A stretch of DNA of 16,835 nt from an uncultured Olsenella sp. GTDB taxonomy: Bacteria > Actinomycetota > Coriobacteriia > Coriobacteriales > Atopobiaceae. Location: positions 1 to 16,835 of the forward strand of contig CAMXZR010000029.1 of NCBI GenBank assembly GCA_947253595.1, written 5' to 3'. Each line of letters starts with the position of its first letter. The stretch's first letter is position 1. Under the pieces are notes generated by a model. It was not told the DNA's origin. It searched no databases and saw only the letters and a list, made by a program, of their open reading frames with translations. A program made the translations under genes and the position numbers. Positions 6,899 through 13,910 of the stretch are shown here, one piece after another.

Positions 6899-7341
6899 CT
6901 GCGTTCGTCTGCCGCCGACGACGCCCAATGCGCGCGAATGCGCCGCGACGACGCCTAACGCGTGTGAGAGACCGCCGACGACGCCTAACGCGTGTAAAGT
7001 ACCGTCGAAAACGTCGAATGCGTTTCTCTCCCCTCTGCCAACTGTCCAAACGTCGAGACGATGGACGCGTTGGACGTTTTCGCCGCAAACTCACGCGCGC
7101 TTGACGTCATGGCTGCGAGTTCGTGCGCATTGGGCGTCGCCGCGGCGCATTCGCGCGCATCGGACGCCTGCGAAAAGACATGGGAGGTGTTGGACGCCCT
7201 GGCCGCAAGCCTGCGCACGCATCGGACGGTTTCGTGGCATGGCTGCACACGATGGACGTTCTCGTTACGTGGATGCACGCAACGAGCGATTTTGCTGCAG
7301 ACCCGCGCGTGTTGGCTTCACCAGGCCGCTTTGCACGGACG
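6899..7341. repeat. Degenerate 30-bp-period repeat array in two opposed arms
   Basis: This array fills most of the 621-bp gap (6796-7416) between convergent livF and thrB. A core like TTGGACGT recurs on the plus strand starting at 7070, 7100, 7130, 7160, 7190, 7222, 7252, 7282 and, weakly, 7312. Its reverse complement (CGCCCAA, CGCCTAA or CGTCGAA) recurs at 6922, 6952, 6982 and 7012, with a weak copy near 7043. Spacing is 30 bp except for 31 or 32 bp at two steps. Each unit also tends to end in GCGCGCA-like sequence. The units vary along their whole length, so this is not a repeat-plus-spacer array. Because 30 is a multiple of three and the units rarely contain stops, several overlapping reading frames stay open, but none has gene-like features. 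The flanks (6796-6898 and 7342-7416) show no gene; weak GC-rich stems are present. Confidence 0.85.
6928..7160. repeat. Large imperfect inverted repeat centred at position 7044
   Basis: ATGCGCGCGAATGCGCCGCG at 6928-6947 is the exact reverse complement of 7141-7160 (20 of 20). CGAAAACGTC at 7006-7015 is the exact reverse complement of 7073-7082 (10 of 10). Both pairs share the same axis, 7044, and so do the 30-bp cores (6922/7160, 6952/7130, 6982/7100, 7012/7070). The two arms of the array are therefore mirrored in register, with well matched blocks separated by poorly matched ones. The central ~50 bp (7019-7067) would form the loop. A transcript from either strand, or supercoiled DNA, could fold into a long interrupted hairpin. 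Confidence 0.8.
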
Positions 7342-7384
7342 AGCTACGGACCGCAGGTCGGCTCAAGCGAGGATTACGGAGCCA

Positions 7385-7404
7385 GGCGAGAATGACGGCT
7401 CGCC
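7385..7404 (-). terminator. GC-rich hairpin just after thrB (weak terminator candidate)
   Basis: GGCGAG (7385-7390) and CTCGCC (7399-7404) form a perfect 6-bp stem with an 8-nt loop, 12 nt downstream of the thrB stop codon on the minus strand. A competing stem (GACGG 7394-7398 with CCGTC 7406-7410) overlaps it. No T-tract follows in the minus-strand sense, so an efficient intrinsic terminator is doubtful. The position fits an RNA 3'-end stabiliser or a factor-dependent end. Confidence 0.3.
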
Positions 7405-7416
7405 CCCGTCGGGAGG

Positions 7417-8328
7417 CTAGTCCAGCTCCCACTCCACGCCGCACCCGCGCGCGGAGAGCACGCGGCACCAGAGGCCCTCGACGCGGTTCTCCACCATACC
7501 CTCTACGGCGGAGAGCACGCGGCGCGCGGCGTCGTCTCCGTCGCAGATGGCGAGCATCGTCGAACCCGAACCGCTGATGACGAAGGCAGACGCCCCGGCG
7601 GCCAGGGCCGTGCGCCTCAGGGGCTCGTAGTCGGGGATGAGCGCGCTCCGGTAGGGCTCGTGCAGCCGGTCCTGGCAGGCACTCGCGAGCAGGGTCGCGT
7701 CTCCCGTGGCGAGCGCGTGCACGGTGGCGACGCAATGGCCGATCTGCCACACGGCGACCTCGGCGGGGACGCTCTGGGGCATGACGCGGCGGGCGTCGGC
7801 GGTGCGCACCTCGTAGGGGGGCGCGATGGCGACGAAGCGAAGCCCCTCCGCCACGTCGAAGCGCAGGGACCTCGTGCGCCGCCCGTCGACGAAGGAGCTC
7901 ACGAGCCCGCCCATGAGGGCGGGGGCCACGTTGTCGGGGTGTCCCTCCAGCTCGCAGGCGACGTCCAGGGCAGCTTGCAGGTCAAGCTCGCCCACGTGGA
8001 GCAGCTGCGCCGCCACGACGCCCGCCACGACGCAAGTGGAGCTCGAGCCCATCCCGCCCGAGAGCGGGATAGGGGAGCCGATGCGTAGGCGCAGGGGCAG
8101 GGGCCGCTGGTAGAGCCTGCGGCAGGTCTCGAGGTAGCTGGTCCAGGCGAGATTGTCCTCCCCGCGGAAGCGCTCGGGACAGCCGTCTATGAACAGCTCG
8201 TCCGCGGGCTCGAAGCTGAACTCGGCCATGAGGTCCAGGGCAAGGCCCAGGCAGTCGTAACCCACCCCCACGTTGGCGGAGGTGGCGGGAACGCGGACGC
8301 GCACGCGGCGGGGCAGTCTGGCGCTCAC
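7417..8328 (-). CDS. thrB: Homoserine kinase
   Basis: This 303-residue cytoplasmic enzyme phosphorylates L-homoserine with ATP, the penultimate step of threonine synthesis. It is a GHMP kinase: RVPATSANVGVGYDCLGLAL (residues 12-31), the ATP-binding loop PLSGGMGSSSTC (88-99), EGHPDNVAPALMGG (about 127-140), and the C-terminal glycine-rich ALAAGASAFVISGSGS. The ATP loop reads GMGSSST where homoserine kinases usually read GLGSSAA, a mild variation. The GTG start overlaps the thrC stop codon (GTGA), which implies translational coupling; it is the second gene of the thrC-thrB unit. The length matches the family. Confidence 0.93.
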   Translation of the reverse strand: MSARLPRRVRVRVPATSANVGVGYDCLGLALDLMAEFSFEPADELFIDGCPERFRGEDNLAWTSYLETCRRLYQRPLPLRLRIGSPIPLSGGMGSSSTCVVAGVVAAQLLHVGELDLQAALDVACELEGHPDNVAPALMGGLVSSFVDGRRTRSLRFDVAEGLRFVAIAPPYEVRTADARRVMPQSVPAEVAVWQIGHCVATVHALATGDATLLASACQDRLHEPYRSALIPDYEPLRRTALAAGASAFVISGSGSTMLAICDGDDAARRVLSAVEGMVENRVEGLWCRVLSARGCGVEWELD

Positions 8329-9809
8329 GCGAAGATTCTCCGGCAGGCGTCCTCCACGAAGATGGACATCTGGCCCCGGTCGCAGACGTCCTCATGCAGC
8401 ACGGGGGCGTCCCTCAGTGCCGTGAGCTGCGTTGGCGCCACGGTCCCCGTGAGCTCCTGCAGGCGGTCCATGCAGTCGAAGGCGCCGAGCCCGTCTACGT
8501 CGTGCCCCAGCGCCGCCAGCACCTCGGCCGAGAACTTGTAGGGGTTTGCGGTGGAGAGGCACACGCGCACGTTGCCGCCCCTCTCGCCCTGGGTCATGAC
8601 GTGGCGGGCGACGGCCGTGTGGGGGTCGATGAGCACGCCGTCGGTCTCCCAGGCGTTCCGGATTGCCTCGCGGGTCTGGTCGTCGGTGGCCCATCCGCAG
8701 TCGAAGGTGGAGCGCAGCCGCTCGAGCTCGTCCGGCGCTACCTCGTAGCGCCCCTCGTCGCGGAGGCGGGACATGAGGGAGGCCACGCGTGCGGAGTCGC
8801 CCTCCGTGAGGTAGTAGAGCATACGCTCCAGGTTGGACGAGACCAGGATATCCATGGAGGGCGAGATGGTCTTGGAGAAGTCCCTCCTGCGGTCGTAGAC
8901 GCCCGTCTGGAGGAAGTCGAAGAGCACCTTGTTGCTGTTGGATGCCACCGTGAGCCTGCCCACCGGAAGCCCCAGCCTCTTCGCGTAGTAGCCGGCCAGC
9001 ACGTCGCCGAAGTTGCCGGTGGGGACCACGAAGTCGAGCTCGTCGCCCTGTCGGATGGCACCCTTGGCAAGGAGCTGGGCATAGGTGCTGAAGTAGTAGG
9101 CGACCTGGGGCGCGAGGCGTCCCACGTTGATGGAGTTGGCGCTGGAGAGGACCACGTCCTTCCGCGCGAGGCGCTCTCTCAGGTCCTGGTCCGCGAAGAT
9201 GCGCTTGACTTGGGTCTGGGCGTCGTCGAAGGTGCCCCGGATGCCGCAGACGGCCACGTTGCGGCCCGTCTGCGTCACCATCTGCAGGCGCTGCGCATCA
9301 GACACCTTGCCCTCGGGGTAGAAGACCGTGACGCCCGTCCCCTCGACGCCCGCGAAGCCGGCCAGGGCGGCCTTGCCCGTGTCGCCCGAGGTGGCGGTCA
9401 CGATCATGGCCCTGCGTCCGTCTTCCCTGCGGGAGCGGGACATGAGGCGGGGGAGCATCTGCAGGGCGAGGTCCTTGAAGGCGCAGGTGGGGCCGTGCCA
9501 GAGCTCGAGAAGCCAGTCGTCGCCCAGGGGCGTGACGGGCGTCACGAGGGGCGCGTCGAAGTTCCTGGCATAGGCTCCGCGCACGCAGGAGTCGAGCTCG
9601 TCGGCGCCGAAGTCCGGCAGCAGCGTGCCGAGCACGCGACTGGCGATGTCGTGGTAGCCGGCCCCCTCGAGCCACTCCACGCCCAGCGCGGACTCGCCCA
9701 GCTGGTCCGAGACGTAGAGCCCGCCGTCGGGGGCGATGCCTGCGAGTATTGCTTGCTTGCTTGTTACGGGATCGACGCCGCCGCGCGTGCTGTGATAGAA
9801 CATGCTCAC
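8325..9809 (-). CDS. thrC: Threonine synthase
   Basis: This PLP-dependent enzyme converts O-phosphohomoserine and water to L-threonine and phosphate. It has 494 residues, matching the longer bacterial/fungal-type threonine synthase. The N-terminus (MFYHSTRGGVDPVTSKQAILAGIAPDGGLYV) is diagnostic. Lys112 in CAFKDLALQM is the expected Schiff-base lysine, and the phosphate-binding loop is TATSGDTGKAAL (138-149). SSANSINVGRLAPQVAYYF and VPTGNFGDVLAGYYAKRLGLP follow as in the family. The start is taken at GTG 9809 because AAGGAG lies 7 nt upstream on the minus strand; ATG 9803 is the alternative, two codons later but with 13-nt spacing. The 3' end overlaps thrB. It is transcribed divergently from hom. 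Confidence 0.94.
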   Translation of the reverse strand: MSMFYHSTRGGVDPVTSKQAILAGIAPDGGLYVSDQLGESALGVEWLEGAGYHDIASRVLGTLLPDFGADELDSCVRGAYARNFDAPLVTPVTPLGDDWLLELWHGPTCAFKDLALQMLPRLMSRSRREDGRRAMIVTATSGDTGKAALAGFAGVEGTGVTVFYPEGKVSDAQRLQMVTQTGRNVAVCGIRGTFDDAQTQVKRIFADQDLRERLARKDVVLSSANSINVGRLAPQVAYYFSTYAQLLAKGAIRQGDELDFVVPTGNFGDVLAGYYAKRLGLPVGRLTVASNSNKVLFDFLQTGVYDRRRDFSKTISPSMDILVSSNLERMLYYLTEGDSARVASLMSRLRDEGRYEVAPDELERLRSTFDCGWATDDQTREAIRNAWETDGVLIDPHTAVARHVMTQGERGGNVRVCLSTANPYKFSAEVLAALGHDVDGLGAFDCMDRLQELTGTVAPTQLTALRDAPVLHEDVCDRGQMSIFVEDACRRIFA

Positions 9810-9913
9810 TGTGGCGCTCCTTGCCTCGGGTCATAGGTGCACGTTTGTCAGTATCATAGCCGCAGGGTGCGGGGTCTCCCGCCGCCGTCACACAGTAGAA
9901 AGATTGGAAACTC
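9810..9913. promoter_or_regulatory. Divergent thrC/hom promoter region
   Basis: This 104-bp region separates the two divergent arms of the threonine cluster and must carry both promoters. On the minus strand, TATGAT (9853-9858) is a good -10 candidate for thrC; the start point would be about 37 nt upstream of GTG 9809. No convincing -35 is visible for it, and no clear promoter is visible for hom. AAGGAG (9817-9822, minus strand) is the thrC ribosome-binding site, while hom has only a weak one. I see no T-box, lysine riboswitch or leader peptide rich in Thr/Ile/Lys codons, and the region is too short for either riboswitch class. Confidence 0.45.
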
Positions 9914-11044
9914 ATGAAGATCGCGCTTCTGGGCCACGGCGTCGTGGGACGCGGAGTCGACCAGATCCTCTCTTCCAGGGACCTAGGCGTGGAGGTGACG
10001 CGGGTCTTGGAGCTGCCGGGACGCCTCGATGACGCGCGCATGACCTCCGACTACGAGGACATCCTGAGCGATGGGCAGATCGAGCTCGTCGTGGAGTGCA
10101 TGGGCGGCCTCGAGCCCGCGCACGGTTACATCCTGTCCGCGCTCGCAGCCGGCAAGAGCGTGGTCACCTCAAACAAGGCCGTGGTGGCGGCGTATCTGGA
10201 CGAGTTCGCCCGTCAGGCGCGCCTCTCGCATGCGAGCCTCCTCATCGAGGCCACCTGCGGCGGCGGGGTGCCGTGGATAGCCAGCATCGAGAAGGCCCGT
10301 CGCATCGACCGCATCAGCTCGCTTGGCGGCATCATGAACGGGACCACCAACTACGTCGTGGACGCCATGGAGCGCGAGGGGGCCGAGTTCGCGGACGTCC
10401 TCGCCCATGCGCAGGAGCTGGGCTACGCGGAGAGGGACCCCTCGGCCGACATCGACGGCATCGACGTGCGCAACAAGACCGCCATCGCCGCGAGCGTCGC
10501 CTTCGGCTGCGCCTGCAGGACCAACATCCCGACCTCCGGCATCCGCAACCTCACCAAGGCCGACCTCGGGCTCCTGGGCGAGAGGGGCCTCTCGCTCAGG
10601 CTCCTGGGACGTGCGGTGCAGCGCAATGGGGGCTTCGCTGCGAGCATCGAGCCCGTCGTGCTGGACGCGCGTGCGCTCGAGGCCAACGTGCCCGGCAACT
10701 TCAACCTTCTGGGCCTGGTGGGAGAGACCGTGGGCGAGCTCAAGTTCTATGGACAGGGAGCCGGTTCGCTCCCCACCGGCAACGCCATCGTCCAGGACGT
10801 CCTCGACTTCAGGGACGGTCGTCGCCCCAGCTACGACCTCACGGCCTCCCTCGACTACGATCCAAGTCTGCTCCGCGGGGACTACCTGCTGCGCAGCACG
10901 GCGGAGCCCAGGGGGTCAGGGGAGTGGGCGCCCGGCGTCCGGCTCTTGCACGACCTCACCGCCGAGGAGGCCCGCCGCGCGCTCGATCGCGCGCTCGATG
11001 TCGATTCGACGAGCTTCATGGCAGCACTGGACGCGAGGGGCTAG
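9914..11044 (+). CDS. hom: Homoserine dehydrogenase (short form)
   Basis: This 376-residue enzyme reduces aspartate semialdehyde to L-homoserine with NAD(P)H, committing carbon to Thr/Met. Visible landmarks are the Rossmann loop GHGVVG (7-12), TSNK (85-88), the dimer/substrate segment LGGIMNGTTNY (137-147), and YAERDPSADIDGIDVRNK (171-188) with Lys188 as the expected catalytic lysine. GQGAGSLPTGNAIVQD (280-295) is also conserved. Enzymes with a C-terminal ACT domain are usually around 430 residues. Here the sequence after about 323 starts like an ACT strand (YLLRSTAE), but only ~45 residues remain, so the domain is missing or strongly reduced. The ribosome-binding site is weak. lysC follows 3 nt after the stop codon. 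Confidence 0.93.
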   Translation: MKIALLGHGVVGRGVDQILSSRDLGVEVTRVLELPGRLDDARMTSDYEDILSDGQIELVVECMGGLEPAHGYILSALAAGKSVVTSNKAVVAAYLDEFARQARLSHASLLIEATCGGGVPWIASIEKARRIDRISSLGGIMNGTTNYVVDAMEREGAEFADVLAHAQELGYAERDPSADIDGIDVRNKTAIAASVAFGCACRTNIPTSGIRNLTKADLGLLGERGLSLRLLGRAVQRNGGFAASIEPVVLDARALEANVPGNFNLLGLVGETVGELKFYGQGAGSLPTGNAIVQDVLDFRDGRRPSYDLTASLDYDPSLLRGDYLLRSTAEPRGSGEWAPGVRLLHDLTAEEARRALDRALDVDSTSFMAALDARG

Positions 11045-11047
11045 CGT

Positions 11048-12391
11048 ATGATCAAGGTCGCAAAGTTCGGCGGCTCCAGCGTCGCGGACGCCGCCCAGTT
11101 CCGCAAGGTCAAGTCGATCGTGGAGTCGGACCCGGAGCGCCGCTTCGTCGTCGTCTCCGCCTCGGGCAGGCGCTTCGCCCAGGACAACAAAATCACAGAC
11201 CTCCTGCTGCTGGTCAACGCCCACATCGAGTATCACGTCGACTGCACGGCGCTCCTTGCCGACATAGAGGCGCGCTACCAGGCCGTCGCCGACGAGTTGG
11301 GCCTTACGTATCCCGTGGCCGAGCGCTTCGGCGAGTTCGCGGCGCAGGTCAGGGGCTTCTCGCCCGAGTACGTGGTCTCGCGTGGGGAGTGGTTCACGGG
11401 CCAGCTCATGGCCGAGTACCTGGACCTTCCCTTCGTCGACGCCGCCGAGGTCATCGTCTTCCACCACGACGGCAGCGTTGACATGGAGCGCACGGCGCTG
11501 CGCCTGCGCGACCGCGCCACGCGTCTGGGGAGCTTCCTGCTCCCGGGCTTCTACGGGGCCACCGTGGACGGCAGCGTCAAGCTCTTCCAGCGCGGCGGAG
11601 GCGACATCTCCGGTGCCATCCTGGCACGCTGCCTGGATGCGGGCGTCTACGAGAACTGGACCGACGTGCCGGGCTTCCTGGCGGCGGACCCGCGTGTGGT
11701 CGACCACCCGCGATCCATCCACCGCATCACCTACGACGAGATGCGCGAGCTCAGCTACATGGGGGCGTCGGTCCTGCAGGAGGAGGCCATCTTCCCCGTG
11801 CGCGAGACCAACATTCCCATCCAGATCAAGAACACCAACGACCCGGACGCCAAGGGCACCATCATCCGCGAGACGGCCGAGGAGCACGTGAGGGAGCACC
11901 TCATCACAGGCATCGCCGGCAAGCGGGACTTCATGGCCGTGCACGTCCAGCGCGCCCACATCTCCAACGAGGTGGGCTACCTGCGCCGCGCGCTCAGCGT
12001 CTTCGAGAAGTACGGCGTGAGCGTGGAGCACGTGCCCACGGGCGTCGACTCCTTCGGCGTGGTGGTCAACGGCGCCGACGTGAAGGACAGCATCTACTCG
12101 ATCGTGAACGAGCTCCAGCGCGAGCTCGAGCCCGACAGCATCAACGTGGTGGACAGCCTGGCCCTGATCAGCGTGGTGGGCCGCAACATGAGCCGCCGCG
12201 CGGGCACCTCGGGCAGGATCTTCGGCTGCCTGGGCGAGGCGGGCATCAACATCCGCATGATCACCCAGAGCTCGCAGGAGATCTCGATCATCATGGGCGT
12301 CAACAACGCCGACTTCGAACGTGCCATCCAGTGCATCTACGACCGCTTCGTCGACGGCGAGATGGTCGAGATGCCGCAGCTGACCCAGTAG
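11048..12391 (+). CDS. lysC: Aspartate kinase
   Basis: This 447-residue enzyme phosphorylates L-aspartate, the first step toward Lys, Met, Thr and diaminopimelate. The N-terminal kinase motif is KFGGSSVAD (6-14). GGGDISGAILARCLDAGVYENWTDVPGF and DPRVVDHPRSIHRITYDEMRELSYMGASVLQ are typical of the amino-acid kinase fold. The length and the internal insertion are those of the E. coli LysC-like class rather than the ~405-residue class. Two ACT repeats occupy the C-terminus (from about residue 310), including VEHVPTGVDSFGVVV and NIRMITQSSQEISIIMGV, so feedback control by lysine and/or threonine is expected from the family. GAGGGG at 11035-11040 sets the ATG start. It is the middle gene of hom-lysC-asd. 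Confidence 0.95.
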   Translation: MIKVAKFGGSSVADAAQFRKVKSIVESDPERRFVVVSASGRRFAQDNKITDLLLLVNAHIEYHVDCTALLADIEARYQAVADELGLTYPVAERFGEFAAQVRGFSPEYVVSRGEWFTGQLMAEYLDLPFVDAAEVIVFHHDGSVDMERTALRLRDRATRLGSFLLPGFYGATVDGSVKLFQRGGGDISGAILARCLDAGVYENWTDVPGFLAADPRVVDHPRSIHRITYDEMRELSYMGASVLQEEAIFPVRETNIPIQIKNTNDPDAKGTIIRETAEEHVREHLITGIAGKRDFMAVHVQRAHISNEVGYLRRALSVFEKYGVSVEHVPTGVDSFGVVVNGADVKDSIYSIVNELQRELEPDSINVVDSLALISVVGRNMSRRAGTSGRIFGCLGEAGINIRMITQSSQEISIIMGVNNADFERAIQCIYDRFVDGEMVEMPQLTQ

Positions 12392-12404
12392 AGGGGGTAG
12401 GGAC

Positions 12405-13415
12405 ATGTCTGACAAGACAGTGGCCATCCTCGGCGCGACGGGCATCGTGGGAACCCAGATGCGCCGGTGCCTGGCCGAGAGGGACTTCCCGGTGGGGGAG
12501 CTCGTTCCCCTTGCCAGCGCTCGCTCCGTGGGCAGCAGCGTGAGCTTCCGCGGCGAGGACGTGTCCGTGCGCGAGGCGACGCCCGAGGCCTTCGAGGGTG
12601 TCGACATCGTGCTGGGCGCCGCTGGGGACGACCTGGCGAGGCGCCTCTTGCCCGAGGCCGTGCGTCGTGGTGCCGTCTGCGTGGACAACAGCCACGCCTT
12701 CCGCCTGGACGCCGACGTTCCTCTGGTGATTCCCGAGATCAACGCTGCGGACGCGCTGGAGCATCATGGCATCATCGCTAACCCCAACTGTGCCACCATC
12801 ATCGGCCTGGTGCCCCTCTGGCCGCTGCATCGGGAGGCGGGCGTCGGGAGGCTCGTCGTCAGCACCTACCAGGCCGCCTCGGGAGCCGGCATGCCCGGCC
12901 TCACCGAGCTGCAGCGCGAGATGGGCGTGCTGGTCGCAGGCGGCGAGATGGGGGACACCACGCCCTTCGCCCACCAGCTGGCGGCCAACCTCATCCCGCA
13001 GATCGGAGGCTTTAAGGACGAGGGCTATACCTCCGAGGAATGGAAGATGCAGAACGAGGGCCGCAAGATCATGCACCTTCCCGAGCTGCGCGTGAGCTGT
13101 ACCTGCGTGCGCGTGCCGGTGATGCGCTCGCATTCCGAGTCGATTACGGTCGAGTTCGAGAGGCCCCTCTCGCCCGAGCGGGCGCGCGAGCTGCTTGGGA
13201 AGGCATCGGGAGTCAAGGTCGTGGACGACCCCGCCAGCCTGCGCTATCCCATGCCGCTCGAGACCTCCGACCAGGACCTGGTGTACGTGGGCCGCATCCG
13301 TCGCGACCTCTCCGCGCCGGACGGAGTGAGCTCCCTTTCCTTCTGGTGCTGCGGAGACCAGATCCGCAAGGGCGCCGCCACCAACGCGGTGCAGATCGCG
13401 GAGCTGCTGCTGTAG
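12405..13415 (+). CDS. asd: Aspartate-semialdehyde dehydrogenase
   Basis: This 336-residue enzyme reductively dephosphorylates aspartyl phosphate to aspartate semialdehyde, the branch point between lysine/diaminopimelate and homoserine. Features are the NADP-binding loop GATGIVG (10-16), VDNSHAFR (93-100), and the catalytic Cys129 in IIANPNCATI. STYQAASGAG (153-162), EEWKMQNEGRKI (211-222), and RVPVMRSHSE (236-245) with the general-base His243 follow. The length is normal. It lies 13 nt after the lysC stop codon, with a purine-rich ribosome-binding site (AGAGGGGGTAGGG) in the gap. It is the last gene of the plus-strand unit, converging on ohrR with 20 nt between the two stop codons. No intrinsic terminator is seen there. 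Confidence 0.95.
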   Translation: MSDKTVAILGATGIVGTQMRRCLAERDFPVGELVPLASARSVGSSVSFRGEDVSVREATPEAFEGVDIVLGAAGDDLARRLLPEAVRRGAVCVDNSHAFRLDADVPLVIPEINAADALEHHGIIANPNCATIIGLVPLWPLHREAGVGRLVVSTYQAASGAGMPGLTELQREMGVLVAGGEMGDTTPFAHQLAANLIPQIGGFKDEGYTSEEWKMQNEGRKIMHLPELRVSCTCVRVPVMRSHSESITVEFERPLSPERARELLGKASGVKVVDDPASLRYPMPLETSDQDLVYVGRIRRDLSAPDGVSSLSFWCCGDQIRKGAATNAVQIAELLL

Positions 13416-13435
13416 CTGGGAGCACCCTCCGGTCC

Positions 13436-13894
13436 CTATTTGAACGAGCCGAGGAGCTTCTCCACCAGGGCCTTGAGCCGAATGAGGTCGTCGCGCTCCA
13501 TGCTGACGCATCCGCCTATGCAGGCGGGCACGTCCATGGCCCTAGCGCGGAGTCTCCTGCCCTCGTCGGTCAGGGTGACGATGATGGCGCGCTCGTCCGC
13601 CTTGGAGCGGGTGCGGTTGATGTAGCCGCGTCCCTCGAGGCGACGCAGCAGCGGGGTGAGGGTCGCCGAGTCGAGGTAGAGCCGGTGACCGAGCTCGGTC
13701 ACGGTTACGCCGTCCCGCTCCCATAGGGCCATCATGGTCACGTACTGCGTATAGGTGAGGCCCAGGGGGTCAAGGAAGGGTTTGTACCTGCGGGTGAGCT
13801 CCTTCGAGGCGGCGTAGAGCGGAAAGCAGAGCTGGTTCTCGAGCGCCAGGGGGTTGAACTCCTGGCGTGCGGCGTCACCCTTCGTCGCGTCCAT
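13436..13894 (-). CDS. ohrR: MarR-family organic hydroperoxide sensor, two-cysteine OhrR type
   Basis: This 152-residue winged-helix repressor has the OhrR N-terminus LENQLCFPLYAASKELTRRYKPFLDPLGLTYTQY. Cys23 is the expected peroxidatic cysteine, and Tyr27, Tyr37 and Tyr48 sit at +4, +14 and +25 from it. This is the same spacing as Tyr19, Tyr29 and Tyr40 relative to Cys15 in Bacillus subtilis OhrR. Cys125 and Cys129 near the C-terminus match the resolving-cysteine region of the Xanthomonas two-Cys type. The wing and recognition helix are TVTELGHRLYLDSATLTPLLRRLEGRGYINRTRSKADERA. Peroxide oxidation should release DNA and derepress target genes. No ohr peroxidase gene is in the window, so its target lies elsewhere or is unknown. 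AAAGGAG precedes the ATG by a short 4-nt gap. It could also sense hypochlorite or quinones. Confidence 0.85.
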   Translation of the reverse strand: MDATKGDAARQEFNPLALENQLCFPLYAASKELTRRYKPFLDPLGLTYTQYVTMMALWERDGVTVTELGHRLYLDSATLTPLLRRLEGRGYINRTRSKADERAIIVTLTDEGRRLRARAMDVPACIGGCVSMERDDLIRLKALVEKLLGSFK

Positions 13895-13910
13895 GTCGCT
13901 CCTTTCTTCC

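Noticed and set aside
6899..7341. CRISPR array
   Set aside because: The periodic units have no constant repeat alternating with unique spacers; variation is spread over the whole 30 bp, orientation flips midway, and no cas gene is present.
6837..7577. 246-residue plus-strand open frame (and shorter overlapping frames on both strands) through the repeat array
   Set aside because: It is composed of the repeat units and then antisense thrB sequence, has no ribosome-binding site or stable codon bias, and is explained by the stop-poor 30-bp period.
8394..9836. 480-residue plus-strand open frame antisense to thrC
   Set aside because: It is the complement of the well-supported threonine synthase gene and has no recognisable domain.
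9810..9913. T-box or lysine riboswitch controlling the threonine/lysine cluster
   Set aside because: The region is only 104 bp and shows no T-box sequence, specifier stem, or lysine-riboswitch-like multi-stem pattern.
10916..12742. 608-residue minus-strand open frame antisense to lysC
   Set aside because: It is an antisense shadow of conserved hom, lysC and asd; its composition is anomalous and no family motifs are seen.
13416..13435. Bidirectional terminator between asd and ohrR
   Set aside because: The gap is only 20 nt and contains no stem followed by a T-run in either direction.
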